A stretch of DNA of 64,000 nt from Bacteriovoracaceae bacterium (GCA_025210745.1 JAOARC010000037.1:511440-575439), one strand, 5' to 3'. Numbered from the stretch's first letter, positions 8,279 to 18,673 are shown. Notes: generated by a model not told the origin, from the letters alone. Translations and numbers: made by a program.

Positions 8279-11200
8279 AGTTCTTATATTCTTTTTTATC
8301 TTTGTAGGGGCAATGATAATTGCTTCATGGGAATTTGTGCAGTCGCAATATGTTGGAGAATACGTTTCAGAACATATAACAAGCTATACGAAGTCTAAAT
8401 TAAAAACAGAAATTTCTTTTAGAAATATTAACTTCAATTTATTTCCACCTGGAATAGCGTTAGAACAAGTTAAGTTTAAGAATGAAAGTAAAAATGCGAT
8501 TCTTGGAGAAGTTGAAGAGTTTGGAGTATATTTTGACTTGATAAAGTCAATGCAAAAAGAATTAACTATTAAAGAAATTTCTTTTAAAGAGGGGAAGGTC
8601 GTTTCAAGAAGCCCAATTAAGGCACTTGCTAAAATTAAAGAGACTAAAGATAGGAGAAGTTCGACTAAGAAGATAAGCATAAAGAAAATAATACAAAATT
8701 TTAGAAATAAGTCTCCTGTTAAAATCGGAGCTTTAAGATTAAAAAATGTTCAATTAAATGATCCTAGTAATGAGCTAAATATTAATAGTTTGAATGTACA
8801 AGTACTAAGGGAATCAATTGGAGCTCAAGTTGTTCTAGATGATTTTAATTTGAAAGACTTCGACTTAGGACATAAAAACTTAGAAAAAGTTAGTGTTGAT
8901 GGAATTGTTTCTGATGATAAGCTTATTATTAAAAAGCTTCATGTGAAAAATAATAAAAATATAGTTAAAGTGTCAGGACTTGTTGAGAACTTTAAAAAAA
9001 TTGAACAACTAGACCTAGATTTAAAGGTTTATGCCGAAGGTAATGTTGCTGTCATTCATGATTATTTTAATTTTGAACAGATTGGAAAAATTAATTATGG
9101 TGATTTGTTCTTAAACGCAAGTATAGAGGGGAAAATTAAAAATATAAGTTCTAAAATAAATCTAAAATTAAAAAACACAAAGAGTGACTTCGTTCAAATT
9201 AAAGATTCGAGTTTAAATTTAGAAATTAAGGATAATAAACTTTTTTTTAATAAGGCAAAAATTTTAAATGAGGGCTCTTTAGAGCTTTTAAGTAAGTTTG
9301 AATTTCTCGACTTTAAAACATTAAAGTTTGTTGAAGAGGATATCAATGTAAAAGTAGAAGACTTTAGATTGAAAAATGCTTTGAGATATCTTAGGGAAGA
9401 TCTTTCAGTTTTAGATGCAAAGCTGAATGGGAAAATTCGTTTTAGTTTAGGTAAAGATAATTTTCATTTTTATGTAACAGAAAAGGCTTTGTTGGAAGAA
9501 ATTGTATTAAAGTCTAACTCTGCTAAAATATTAGATATACCGTATGCCTATATTGAAAATGCAAATTTTAGTGTAGAAAAAAATAAGTTTTCTACATCTG
9601 CAGACTTTAAAATTGATAAAACAAACTTGCACGTAGACGGTTATATTCATGGAAAAAACGTTTTGTTTAATGCTCGAAATTTTGATTTAGCTTTATTGGA
9701 AATGGGAAGAATTTCGGGCTTGAGTTTTGCTGGTGATGGAAAAGCAAATTTAAAAGTATTTTCTAATAGTAATGTGTCAAAGATAGTAATTGACTCTCAG
9801 TTGAAAAATGTAGAGATAGAAGGAATAAGGCAGTCAAATCTTAAAGCGATTACTTTAATCGATTTAAGAAAGAGTACTTTAAGCATTAGTAAGATAAAAA
9901 CAAAACATAATAATGCGCAAGTAATGGGTGATTTTAAACTTGATTTAAATGATTTAGGTGTTGATGCTAACTTTAGAATTAATAATTTAACCTATGCTAA
10001 TACATTAGATATAATAGATACTCATATTGACAGACAAAAGTTAAGTAATCTTGATATTAATGGTGAAGTTGGTGCTAAAGTTCAACTTTCTGGGAAACTT
10101 AAGAAGAATCAACTAAAAGTTAATTCAACTCTAACAAGCTCAAATATAAACCTTTTTGGAGAGAACTTTGATAAATTTCTTACTAAAGTAAGTTATGATA
10201 GAAGCAGCCTCTATATTAATACGGAACAATTAAAAAAGTCTAAAGGCAATATTAAAATCAATGGAGTAATGGATTTTGACAAAGGCAATTTAGATTTAAG
10301 TGCTAACATAGATCAGACTTCTTTATATGAAATAAATGCATTAAGTTACTTGCCATTAAATCTAAATGGGATGCTAGATGGAAAAATCTCACTCTTAGTT
10401 AAGAATAATTTACTTGATAACCTACAAGGTGTTTTAAATATAACGGATTCAAAAATACCTGGTAAGTTATTAGACCCCTCAAAGGTTATATTCAACTATA
10501 ATAAAAAGGATGAATTATTAAAAGCTAAAGCGATGATTGTTGGAGACAATATCGTCGTTGATATGAAAAACTATTTTAACAAAAAGAAGTCTCATATAAA
10601 GTTATCTAGCTCAATTGAAGATATTAATGAGATTATAGGGGCTAGTTCATTTTCCGATATTTCTGATATTAATGCAAAAGGAGATGTGAGTTTAGAAAGT
10701 GAATTTTATTATGATTATCAGTCAAAAAAGATATCAAAAGGCTTTTTGAATCTTTCAAAGTTATATCTAGTAAAAGATCAAATTGAGTTAAGTTATAATA
10801 ATTATGATTCAAATGAAATAGAAATTGAAAATTATAAAATAAAAAAATGGAATGTTGATTTATATGGAGAAAATATTTATTTGAGAAGTAAAGGAATAGG
10901 TAGTTTTAAAAATAAAATTAGTATTTCTAATGATTTCAAAATTGATAGTTCGACGTTAGAAATTTTTAGCGATATTGTTGCAAAATCAAGAGGGAATATA
11001 TTTGGACAACTAAAAGTTGATAAAGAAGACAAAACGTTTAAGTATAAATTAAAAGTTAAAGGTGATAATCTTGAAGTTCTTACTAAAAAAGTTCCGATGA
11101 GTTTTAAAGAAACGAATTTTTTGCTAACAAGTGAAGACTATGTAATTTATTTAGATAAAGTACATACTAGTTTGGGAAGTGGGAAGTTAAAACTAAAAGG

Positions 11201-12293
11201 GAAAGTTGATCTTAGAAATATTATCCCAGATATCTCAATAAACTATGATTTAGATAAGACAAGTATTATTTTGTTAGAGAAGTCTAACCTTGTATTATCG
11301 GGAGACGGAAGTTTTACAGGAAAACGACCTCCTTATCAATTAAATGGTCGAATTTTGATAAATGACTTAACATTTACTAATGAACTAGCTGAACTTACTT
11401 CAGAAAGTGATTCTGTTGATTTGGATATAAAGTATTTACCAGAGTCAACTTATGTCACTAAAAATACTCTTTTGAGTTTTGATGTATATATTAATTCTTT
11501 AAATTCACTTTTTGTAAAAAATTCTATGGCCAACTTATCTTTTGGAGGAAATCTAAATATAAAAGGAAATGAAAATGATATTAGAGCAAAGGGATTAATT
11601 AGTTTATCAGGAGTAGAAAATAAAATATTTTTTAAAAGTAATGTATATAATTTATCAAAAGGGAATATAAATTTCGTTGATACTGAAAGTGTTATAAATC
11701 CTGTTTTAGATGTTGAGGCCAATTCAACAATTTCTGATTATAAGTTAACGGCAAAAATTAATGGACCATTAGATGAAGTTCAGTTAGCCTTAACTTCAAG
11801 ACCCTATCTGTCGGAAAATGATATCTTATCACTTGTTGCTTTTGGATATACAGAGGATATATCTACAAACTTATCAGAGGAACAGAAGTCGGCAATGACT
11901 CAAACAGGAATAGGAGCTCTGATCTTTGACCAGTTTAAAATTAATGAAACTTTGAAAAAAGAGCTAGGAATAGAAATTAACTTAGGAACAGAAATATCAT
12001 CTCAAAATGAAAGTTATTTATCTCAAAAAAATGCAACGGGGACTTCTAGCTCAAGAGTTAATTCGGCGACTAAGGTAGAACTTAAAAAAGAGATCGTAGA
12101 TAATATTGATCTGGCGGTAAGTTCAACTATTGGAACTGCTACAGATCAAATTCAAAGAATGAATGTGGATTATAACTTGTCTGAAAATTATGTTTTAGAA
12201 GGTATATATGAGAGTAGGACAAATAGTTCTGATGTAAACCCTCAAGATACTTCTATTGGTATTGATTTTAAAATGAAATGGAACTTTAAGTGA
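8271..12293 (+). CDS. tamB: TamB-like AsmA-family envelope protein
   Basis: This protein of about 1340 residues has one N-terminal membrane helix (VLIFFFIFVGAMIIASWEF), then a very long beta-rich repeat region and a C-terminal DUF490/TamB domain, recognisable at YLSENDILSLVAFGY. TamB-type proteins span the periplasm as a hydrophobic groove, partner with an Omp85 protein and act in outer-membrane protein assembly or phospholipid transport. The ATG at 8271 follows a GAGG site and gives a clean N-terminus; an ATG at 8250 is also in frame but has no ribosome site. The stop overlaps the start of the Omp85-like gene by 4 nt (GTGA), consistent with a TamA-TamB pair. Confidence 0.88.
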   Translation: MNKVLIFFFIFVGAMIIASWEFVQSQYVGEYVSEHITSYTKSKLKTEISFRNINFNLFPPGIALEQVKFKNESKNAILGEVEEFGVYFDLIKSMQKELTIKEISFKEGKVVSRSPIKALAKIKETKDRRSSTKKISIKKIIQNFRNKSPVKIGALRLKNVQLNDPSNELNINSLNVQVLRESIGAQVVLDDFNLKDFDLGHKNLEKVSVDGIVSDDKLIIKKLHVKNNKNIVKVSGLVENFKKIEQLDLDLKVYAEGNVAVIHDYFNFEQIGKINYGDLFLNASIEGKIKNISSKINLKLKNTKSDFVQIKDSSLNLEIKDNKLFFNKAKILNEGSLELLSKFEFLDFKTLKFVEEDINVKVEDFRLKNALRYLREDLSVLDAKLNGKIRFSLGKDNFHFYVTEKALLEEIVLKSNSAKILDIPYAYIENANFSVEKNKFSTSADFKIDKTNLHVDGYIHGKNVLFNARNFDLALLEMGRISGLSFAGDGKANLKVFSNSNVSKIVIDSQLKNVEIEGIRQSNLKAITLIDLRKSTLSISKIKTKHNNAQVMGDFKLDLNDLGVDANFRINNLTYANTLDIIDTHIDRQKLSNLDINGEVGAKVQLSGKLKKNQLKVNSTLTSSNINLFGENFDKFLTKVSYDRSSLYINTEQLKKSKGNIKINGVMDFDKGNLDLSANIDQTSLYEINALSYLPLNLNGMLDGKISLLVKNNLLDNLQGVLNITDSKIPGKLLDPSKVIFNYNKKDELLKAKAMIVGDNIVVDMKNYFNKKKSHIKLSSSIEDINEIIGASSFSDISDINAKGDVSLESEFYYDYQSKKISKGFLNLSKLYLVKDQIELSYNNYDSNEIEIENYKIKKWNVDLYGENIYLRSKGIGSFKNKISISNDFKIDSSTLEIFSDIVAKSRGNIFGQLKVDKEDKTFKYKLKVKGDNLEVLTKKVPMSFKETNFLLTSEDYVIYLDKVHTSLGSGKLKLKGKVDLRNIIPDISINYDLDKTSIILLEKSNLVLSGDGSFTGKRPPYQLNGRILINDLTFTNELAELTSESDSVDLDIKYLPESTYVTKNTLLSFDVYINSLNSLFVKNSMANLSFGGNLNIKGNENDIRAKGLISLSGVENKIFFKSNVYNLSKGNINFVDTESVINPVLDVEANSTISDYKLTAKINGPLDEVQLALTSRPYLSENDILSLVAFGYTEDISTNLSEEQKSAMTQTGIGALIFDQFKINETLKKELGIEINLGTEISSQNESYLSQKNATGTSSSRVNSATKVELKKEIVDNIDLAVSSTIGTATDQIQRMNVDYNLSENYVLEGIYESRTNSSDVNPQDTSIGIDFKMKWNFK

Positions 12294-15073
12294 TTAAGAA
12301 AATCTTATTTATGATATTTATTTTTTATACAAAAATATCTATGGGATTAGAGATCGATTTTGTAACGCAAAAGTGTGATACAGGTTTTAAGTGTCATAAA
12401 ATAAAAAATATAGGAATGTTGGTTGGTCAATACAAGGACAAAGATGAGTTAATAAATTTAATTGATAGTATTAAGTTTTCAATTGGAGTAGAAAAATATC
12501 GTTTAAATATTAAGAAAAAATCATTAATTTTTTATTACACACCGTTTAGATTAATTAAAGATGTAAAAATAAGCTTGAATAAACATAGATATGAACCAAC
12601 TTTTACATTTCCTTTTATAAAAGATGAAGTCTTTGATAAAAATGATTTAGAAAATGGAAAAAAAACTATAAAAAAGGAATTAATTGCAGAAGGTTTTGTA
12701 AATCCTATTGTCAAAATAAATGTTATAGACGAACAAAAAACGGTTATGGTTAAGGTAAATATCTTAACTGACGGAGAGCAAGTTTTAAACTCTATCAAAA
12801 TAAATTCACGATTAGAAAAAATAAAAAAGAAATTTAGAACCGAGTTATCAGCTTTTGAAGGAAAAATATATAGTGAACAAAAAGTTAAAAATAAGATTGA
12901 AGAAATAAGAAGGACTTTGGTTACAAGGGGATATTATTTTATTGAAATATCAAAGGCAAAAGTTTTAAAGAAAAATAGAGTTAATATTATTATTAATATA
13001 AAGAACTTGGAAAGGCAGTTCTTTGATATTAGAGGATTATCCTTAAAGCATAAGGTTTATTTAAAGGAATTAATTAGAAAAAATGCAACAGTCTATAAGC
13101 GTTTTTTAACGAAAGAAAAAATAGAACAATTAGTTGGGCAATATCTTGAGGATGTTGGATATCTCGATTATAAAACTCAAGTGGAACAAATAAAATATAA
13201 AGAAGGATCAATGTCAAAGTTGATGAGAATAGTAGTATCTTCTAAAAACTTCACTAAAGTTCGTCGGATAAACTTTAAGGGAAATAGTTTGTTTTCAAAT
13301 AAAAAACTCTTACAAATCTTTCGTAAACATAGTTCTCAACTTGCAAATAATTCTTATTTTGATAAAAAGTATTATCTCAACTTTTTAAAAATATTAAAAA
13401 AGGAATATGCAAAAAATGGTTATGTTAATTCTCGTTTGGCGATGCCCAAGGTTTATTCTGTGAATGGAAAAAAGCTAGTAGATCTGACATTTAAAATTAA
13501 AGAAGGAGAAAGAGCTCGGTTAAATACTTTTTTTATACAAGGGATAGATAAGAGAGAATCGAAAAATATTATTAAGAACATTTTTAAACTTTCAAAAGGA
13601 GATACCTTTGATCCTATTAGGTTTGAAGAAAACTTGAGGAACTTCTATTTATATATGCAAAACGAGGGTTATTATTTTTTCAAAATTTTAAATATAAAAT
13701 CTCAAAACTTCTTAAAGTATAGTAATAAAAACTCTCTTGTAGATATAAATATAGAGGTAAACAAAACTTCGAAAGTTAGACTTGGCAATTTAAAAATTTT
13801 TGGAAATACAAAAACGAGAAATAAACTAATCTTTAGAACCCTTAAGTTAAAAATGGGACAAATCCTTATTAAAAATAAAGTGTCTCAATTAAAATCGAAG
13901 CTATTAAGTTTAGGAATATTTTCTTCTGTCGATATTATAGTTTTGTCTCCACAAGATGAATATGCTGATTTGGTTATTTACGTTAAAGAAAGAGATTTTG
14001 GGTTAGTTGAGCTTGCACCAGGAATTAGAAGTGATATTGGCCCTAAAATTTCTTCAACAATAAGTTATAGTAATTTTGATGGTATGAATAAAAAAATAAG
14101 GTTAAAAACTCAGGTAAATAGAAGGTTTGACCTGTCTACACTTGCTGATAGAGAAAACTCAGATAAGGATATGTTGGAGTATGAAGCAGAGCTTTCATAT
14201 ATTGAAAATAATGTTTTGAATTCAGATATAAACTTTTCTGCCTCATTGTCGGAGTTAAGAAATAGATTTTTTCTATTCGATGCAGATATTAGAAAGCTGA
14301 GTTACACGGCAACTTCAGATATAACAGACTGGTTTCAGGTTTCTTTAACTCAGCAGCTCGAGACAATATTTCAATACAATGCGGATGATGAGCAGTTGAA
14401 AGGAAAATTTCAGATTGGCTCCATTACGCCTGGGGTTACTTTTGATTTTAGGGATACTAGAGTAAATACTCAAAGAGGGGCTTACTTTAATCTTTCCGTT
14501 GAAAGAGCTTCGCCTACATTTTTATCACAGTATGATGATGATATAAGAATTGATTATTATAAAGTTATATCAAGAAATTATTTTTATATGCCACATAAGT
14601 ACGGTGTTTTCGCTTTATCTATTACTGGTGGTATGCAAGAAAACTTAGCTAGAAATCAATTTAATTCTAGTGGAGAAGAAATAGGCTATATTCCTAACAT
14701 TAAGGTTTTTAGGTTATCAGGTGTTGATATTGTAAGAGGATTTGAAGACGATGAAATTAATAGATTAATATCTAATGAGGATATAAGAGAGGTATATGTA
14801 AACTCTAAAGCTTATATGTTTAACTTTAAATTCGAACCTAGGTTTCAGATAAACGACTCAATGGTTGCCGGTGTTTTTTATGATGCGGGGCGTGTTTTTG
14901 TGGATAAGATGAACTTAGATAAACTGAGATCATCTGTAGGTGTTACGTTTAAGTATGTTACTCCGGTTGGAACACTAGATTTCGATTATGGTATAAAACT
15001 CTTGAGAAAAAAGGATTCTGGTGGTAAATTAGACACCCCTGGAAGACTACATGTGTCCATTGGTTTCTTTTAA
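12290..15073 (+). CDS. tamA: Omp85-family outer-membrane protein (TamA/BamA-like)
   Basis: This 927-residue protein has a signal peptide (to about residue 20), several POTRA-like repeats (for example near RRINFKGNSLFSNKKLLQIF and LGNLKIFGNTKTRNKLIFR) and a C-terminal 16-strand barrel ending GRLHVSIGFF, whose final Phe is the usual outer-membrane recognition residue. The barrel carries an RGFEDDE segment corresponding to the conserved VRGF/Y loop-6 motif of Omp85 proteins. It starts with a GTG overlapping the tamB-like stop. At least five POTRA-like units would be more than canonical TamA (three), so it could be a BamA-like or fused form. The TamA name comes mainly from the TamB partner. Confidence 0.85.
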   Translation: MIKKILFMIFIFYTKISMGLEIDFVTQKCDTGFKCHKIKNIGMLVGQYKDKDELINLIDSIKFSIGVEKYRLNIKKKSLIFYYTPFRLIKDVKISLNKHRYEPTFTFPFIKDEVFDKNDLENGKKTIKKELIAEGFVNPIVKINVIDEQKTVMVKVNILTDGEQVLNSIKINSRLEKIKKKFRTELSAFEGKIYSEQKVKNKIEEIRRTLVTRGYYFIEISKAKVLKKNRVNIIINIKNLERQFFDIRGLSLKHKVYLKELIRKNATVYKRFLTKEKIEQLVGQYLEDVGYLDYKTQVEQIKYKEGSMSKLMRIVVSSKNFTKVRRINFKGNSLFSNKKLLQIFRKHSSQLANNSYFDKKYYLNFLKILKKEYAKNGYVNSRLAMPKVYSVNGKKLVDLTFKIKEGERARLNTFFIQGIDKRESKNIIKNIFKLSKGDTFDPIRFEENLRNFYLYMQNEGYYFFKILNIKSQNFLKYSNKNSLVDINIEVNKTSKVRLGNLKIFGNTKTRNKLIFRTLKLKMGQILIKNKVSQLKSKLLSLGIFSSVDIIVLSPQDEYADLVIYVKERDFGLVELAPGIRSDIGPKISSTISYSNFDGMNKKIRLKTQVNRRFDLSTLADRENSDKDMLEYEAELSYIENNVLNSDINFSASLSELRNRFFLFDADIRKLSYTATSDITDWFQVSLTQQLETIFQYNADDEQLKGKFQIGSITPGVTFDFRDTRVNTQRGAYFNLSVERASPTFLSQYDDDIRIDYYKVISRNYFYMPHKYGVFALSITGGMQENLARNQFNSSGEEIGYIPNIKVFRLSGVDIVRGFEDDEINRLISNEDIREVYVNSKAYMFNFKFEPRFQINDSMVAGVFYDAGRVFVDKMNLDKLRSSVGVTFKYVTPVGTLDFDYGIKLLRKKDSGGKLDTPGRLHVSIGFF

Positions 15074-15101
15074 TCCCGTAAAAAGAAAGCCAATATTCAG
15101 C

Positions 15102-15144
15102 GTATATAGTTTTTATATACACCTATGAAGTGGTGAGCATAGGT
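15102..15144. repeat. Two adjacent perfect inverted repeats between tamA and rplM
   Basis: GTATATA (15102-15108) pairs with TATATAC (15114-15120) around a 5 nt loop, and directly after it ACCTATG (15121-15127) pairs with CATAGGT (15138-15144) around a 10 nt loop. Neither has a T-run, so neither is a classic terminator. They lie just upstream of the rplM promoter at 15156, so they could be operators, a structured 3' end of the tam transcript, or both. Confidence 0.5.
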
Positions 15145-15155
15145 TAAATGAAGTG

Positions 15156-15185
15156 TTGACATTATTCTTTTTGGGCCGCTATAAA
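15156..15185 (+). promoter_or_regulatory. Sigma70-type promoter of rplM-rpsI
   Basis: A perfect -35 box TTGACA (15156-15161) is followed after 18 bp by the -10 box TATAAA (15180-15185). This puts transcription start about 25-30 nt before the rplM ATG at 15219. A strong housekeeping promoter is expected for a ribosomal protein operon. Confidence 0.8.
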
Positions 15186-15218
15186 GGCGAAAATTTTATT
15201 ATTTTAAGGAAATTTATT

Positions 15219-15659
15219 ATGTATACACAAAAGACTTTTACTCTTAAAAAAGAGGAAATTGACAGAAAGTGGTGGGTTATTGATGCAACTGACTTAGTAG
15301 TTGGTAGATTAGCGTCTGAAGCAGCTAACCTTTTAAGAGGTAAGGGAAAACCTACTTTTACTCCAAACCAAGAATGTGGTGACTTTGTTGTAATCACAAA
15401 TGCTGAGAAAGTAAGATTTACTGGAAACAAGTGGAACGATAAAAAGTATCACTGGCATACAGGACATATTGGTGGTCTTAAAACTAGAACAGCTAAAGTT
15501 CAATTAGAAAGGCACCCAGAAAAAATCCTAATGGATGCTGTTAAAGGGATGTTACCAAAGACAAGTTTAGGAAGAAAGCAATTAACTAAACTTAAAGTAT
15601 TTGTTGGAAATGAGCACTCTCATGAAGCTCAACAACCACAAGAGTATAAGATTAAGTAA
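15219..15659 (+). CDS. rplM: 50S ribosomal protein L13
   Basis: L13 is an early-assembly protein of the large ribosomal subunit. The 146-residue product begins MYTQKTFTLKKEEIDRKWW and shows the family motifs VIDATDLVVGRLAS and VKGMLPKTSLGR. The frame is open back to 15153, but the ATG at 15219 has a well-spaced AAGGA site (15206-15210) and gives the standard N-terminus; the upstream part covers the promoter. rpsI follows after 16 nt, the nearly universal rplM-rpsI pair. Confidence 0.98.
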   Translation: MYTQKTFTLKKEEIDRKWWVIDATDLVVGRLASEAANLLRGKGKPTFTPNQECGDFVVITNAEKVRFTGNKWNDKKYHWHTGHIGGLKTRTAKVQLERHPEKILMDAVKGMLPKTSLGRKQLTKLKVFVGNEHSHEAQQPQEYKIK

Positions 15660-15675
15660 TTAAAAGGATATTAAA

Positions 15676-16077
15676 ATGGCAAAAGGTAAAACATATTTAA
15701 CAAATGCTGTAGGAAGAAGAAAGTCTTCTGTAGCAAGAGTTTATTTAGCTAAAGGTTCTGGTAAAATTACTGTTAACAAAAGAGAGTTAACTGATTATTT
15801 TCCAAAGGCAACTTCAAGATACGTTGTTGAGCAACCATTTAACCTTCTTGAAAATGGAAAAGATTATGACCTTAACGTAAACGTTAGAGGTGGTGGTATG
15901 ACAGGTCAAGCTGGAGCTATCAGATTAGCAATTTCTAGAGCGTTAGTAGCAATTGATGCTAATAATAGAGGAGAGCTAAAGAAAGCTGGATTCTTAACTA
16001 GAGATGCTAGAAAAGTAGAAAGAAAGAAATACGGACTTGCAGGTGCAAGAAAGTCTTTCCAATTCTCAAAGCGTTAA
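15676..16077 (+). CDS. rpsI: 30S ribosomal protein S9
   Basis: S9 is a small-subunit protein whose C-terminal tail reaches the P-site tRNA. The 133-residue product has the family signatures [31 protein letters not shown] and the C-terminal [16 protein letters not shown]; the last residues (SKR) are the conserved tRNA-contacting tail. An AAAGGA ribosome site precedes the ATG. A strong terminator follows, so rplM and rpsI form a two-gene operon. Confidence 0.98.
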   Translation: MAKGKTYLTNAVGRRKSSVARVYLAKGSGKITVNKRELTDYFPKATSRYVVEQPFNLLENGKDYDLNVNVRGGGMTGQAGAIRLAISRALVAIDANNRGELKKAGFLTRDARKVERKKYGLAGARKSFQFSKR

Positions 16078-16102
16078 TCAAAAAGATTATATATTTGTAC
16101 AG

Positions 16103-16134
16103 AAAGCCCACATTTTCATGTGGGCTTTTTTTTT
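16103..16134 (+). terminator. Rho-independent terminator of rplM-rpsI
   Basis: An 11 bp perfect stem, AAAGCCCACAT (16103-16113) with ATGTGGGCTTT (16118-16128), closes a 4 nt loop and runs into nine T residues ending at 16134. It separates the ribosomal operon from the UvrA-like gene. Confidence 0.93.
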
Positions 16135-16147
16135 GTATAAAGATTAA

Positions 16148-18673
16148 ATGAACTTTATAAAAATACGTGGAGCTAGGGTTAATAATCTTAAAAACATTGA
16201 CCTAGATATTCCGATTAATAAAATAACAACACTTATTGGCCCATCTGGTAGTGGTAAGTCATCAATTGCTTTTCATACATTATTTAGTGAGTCAAAAAGA
16301 AGATTTTTAAATTCATTTCCAACATATTTAAAGTTCTTTTCAGATAGGCCATCTCCTGTAGATGTGGATCTTATAGAGCCAGTTCTTCCAGTTTTTGGAT
16401 TACCACAAAACAATCCTATTGTTGGAACAAGATCTAATGCTGCTGATATAATGCAACTTACAACGTTATTAGAGCAGGTCTTTTATGAGTTTGGTGAATA
16501 CCGTTGTCCTACCCATAATCTTAAATTAGAAAAAGTTTCGACTTCTGATCAGATAAAGAAACAAATTAGTTTTGATGATAATTCAAAAATACACTTTTTT
16601 ATTAAACGTTCAGATTTTATAATTCATTTTAAAGATACTCCATTTCCAAGTCGATCAATGAACTTAAATGAAGATAAAGTTCGTGATTTTAATAGTGATG
16701 ATGGCTTGTGGGAAGTTGCAAGAATTAAAGGAAAGTCTATTGATTCAGTTGATAAGAAGATAGATGATTATCTTTATTTTGAGTTATTTGTTTATATTGA
16801 TGGTGCGGTTAAAAAACTAGATATTCAAACAACAGCAACTTGTCCAAAGTGTGATTATAGTGCTGATAAAAGATTAATGAGATCTTATTTTAGTGCGTAT
16901 AATGCTATGGGAGCTTGTAGCGAGTGTTCAGGCTTTGGAGCAAATTTAGTATATGATAGATCAAAGTATTTAAACTTAAAAAAAAGCATCATTGAGGAAG
17001 GAATTAAGATTCTTCATACAAAAAGATTTTCTACTCATGAAAAACATTTTTTAGCTGAAGCTAAGAAAAAAAAGATTAATCTTAAATTGCCACTCGTAGA
17101 GCAGGATGAGTCATTCTTTGAATTCTTACATGAAGGAAAAGGAAAGTGGATCGGTATTAATCGCTTCTTTAAATATTTAGAATCAAAAAAATATAAAGCT
17201 CCTGTTAGGATTTATATTAGAGGAATCCAAAAAGAAGAAATATGTAAAGTATGTGATGGTTCAAGAGTAAGTAAGAAGACTCATAGCGTATATGTAAATG
17301 ATCATGCTTATAAAGGAGTGTGGCAATACACAATAGATGAACTTTATAATTTTACAAGCAAGATTAAAATTAATGATAAAAGAAAAAATCTTATTACAAA
17401 TATAAATAGAACTTTAAAAAAGGCAATTGATTTAGGTCTTGGTCATCTGAAAATTAATCGAAAAGCAAAAAGTTTATCATCAGGTGAATATCAAAGATTA
17501 CTTTTATTAAAATATCTTTCCTATGAAGGTACCGGAGCATTATTTATTTTTGATGAGCCAAGTTTAGGTTTAGACTCTGATGAAACGAGATCTTTATTTC
17601 ATGAATTTCAAGAACTTGTTAAACAAGGAAATACTGTTCTATTAGTAGAGCATAATCAATTTTTAATTGACTCTTCAGATGAAAAAATTTGTGTCGGTCC
17701 TGGTGCTGGGGAGTTTGGAGGCCAAATTGTAGAAGCTAAAAAGAAAATAGCTAAGATATCACTTAAAAAAAATAATAAAAAAAATAAAAAAGTCACAATA
17801 AATTCTTGTGAAATTTATGATAAAAAGTATGAAAATTATGACTTTATGAATAATGCTTTTAACGTTGTTGTAGGAAAGTCTGGTACGGGAAAAACTGCAA
17901 GGTATGTAAATGGAGTTGCATCTTTTATAAATAATCTTGATGGAGAAAATAAACTTAATGTGCCACCTGCAAAGTTAAAAACAAAGTCAAAGTTAGATAG
18001 TTATGATGGTGCTATTGTTATTAATTCAAATATAAATAAGTTTTCAAGTAGATCAACTGTTGGAAGCTTAACTGGGTTTGTATCAGTAATAAGAAAACAC
18101 TTTTTAAAATTGCCTCAAGTAAAGTCCATGGGCCTAAAAGAGGGACACTTATCACCAAACTCTGATCTAGGACAATGTCCAAAATGCCAAGGGCGTGGAA
18201 TTAATGTTATTGAAATGCAGTTTTTAGAAGATGTTGTTTTAACCTGCGATGAATGCGACGGAAAAAAAATAAAATCGATATATGCAAATATTAGCGATGG
18301 AAATCTAGAGTTTTACAAATATCTTACTATGCCTATGAATAAGTATATGGATAATATAAAACTTACTCCTAAGTTTATGAAGATTTGGCAATCGATTAAA
18401 GCATTAAACTTAGATTATTTATCCTTAGATAGACAAATTAGTAGTCTTTCTGGTGGGGAAAAGCAAAGAGTTTATCTTTTATCAAAATTAAATCAAAACT
18501 TAGAGAATCATTATATTGTATTTGAAAATATAACATTTGGCTTATCTGTTAAAGAGCAAATAGATATGGTAGGTTTTTTAATGAACTTAAGTGCAAATAA
18601 TACAGTTGTAGCTATTGATCAGTCAGATATTTTTAAAAAGAGTGCTGACTATTTAATTAATATTGATAGTTGA
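16148..18673 (+). CDS. UvrA-like ABC ATPase with a degenerate second ATP site
   Basis: This 841-residue UvrA paralogue is about 100 residues shorter than standard UvrA. NBD1 has Walker A GPSGSGKS (residues 31-38), signature LSSGEYQR and Walker B LFIFDEPSLGLD. NBD2 has Walker A GKSGTGKT (576-583) and signature LSGGEKQR, but its Walker B reads YIVFENITFGL (Phe792-Glu793-Asn794) where UvrA has LDEPTTGL. Zinc modules are visible as CPKCDY...CSECSG and CPKCQG...CDECDG. UvrA normally damages-scans with UvrB in nucleotide excision repair; the altered second site and shorter length suggest a specialised paralogue, such as drug-resistance or secondary UvrA proteins, rather than the main enzyme. It stands alone after the ribosomal terminator. 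Confidence 0.85.
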   Translation: MNFIKIRGARVNNLKNIDLDIPINKITTLIGPSGSGKSSIAFHTLFSESKRRFLNSFPTYLKFFSDRPSPVDVDLIEPVLPVFGLPQNNPIVGTRSNAADIMQLTTLLEQVFYEFGEYRCPTHNLKLEKVSTSDQIKKQISFDDNSKIHFFIKRSDFIIHFKDTPFPSRSMNLNEDKVRDFNSDDGLWEVARIKGKSIDSVDKKIDDYLYFELFVYIDGAVKKLDIQTTATCPKCDYSADKRLMRSYFSAYNAMGACSECSGFGANLVYDRSKYLNLKKSIIEEGIKILHTKRFSTHEKHFLAEAKKKKINLKLPLVEQDESFFEFLHEGKGKWIGINRFFKYLESKKYKAPVRIYIRGIQKEEICKVCDGSRVSKKTHSVYVNDHAYKGVWQYTIDELYNFTSKIKINDKRKNLITNINRTLKKAIDLGLGHLKINRKAKSLSSGEYQRLLLLKYLSYEGTGALFIFDEPSLGLDSDETRSLFHEFQELVKQGNTVLLVEHNQFLIDSSDEKICVGPGAGEFGGQIVEAKKKIAKISLKKNNKKNKKVTINSCEIYDKKYENYDFMNNAFNVVVGKSGTGKTARYVNGVASFINNLDGENKLNVPPAKLKTKSKLDSYDGAIVINSNINKFSSRSTVGSLTGFVSVIRKHFLKLPQVKSMGLKEGHLSPNSDLGQCPKCQGRGINVIEMQFLEDVVLTCDECDGKKIKSIYANISDGNLEFYKYLTMPMNKYMDNIKLTPKFMKIWQSIKALNLDYLSLDRQISSLSGGEKQRVYLLSKLNQNLENHYIVFENITFGLSVKEQIDMVGFLMNLSANNTVVAIDQSDIFKKSADYLINIDS

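Noticed and set aside
15153..15218. Longer L13 start
   Set aside because: The region is the rplM promoter and leader; ATG 15219 has the ribosome site and the family N-terminus.
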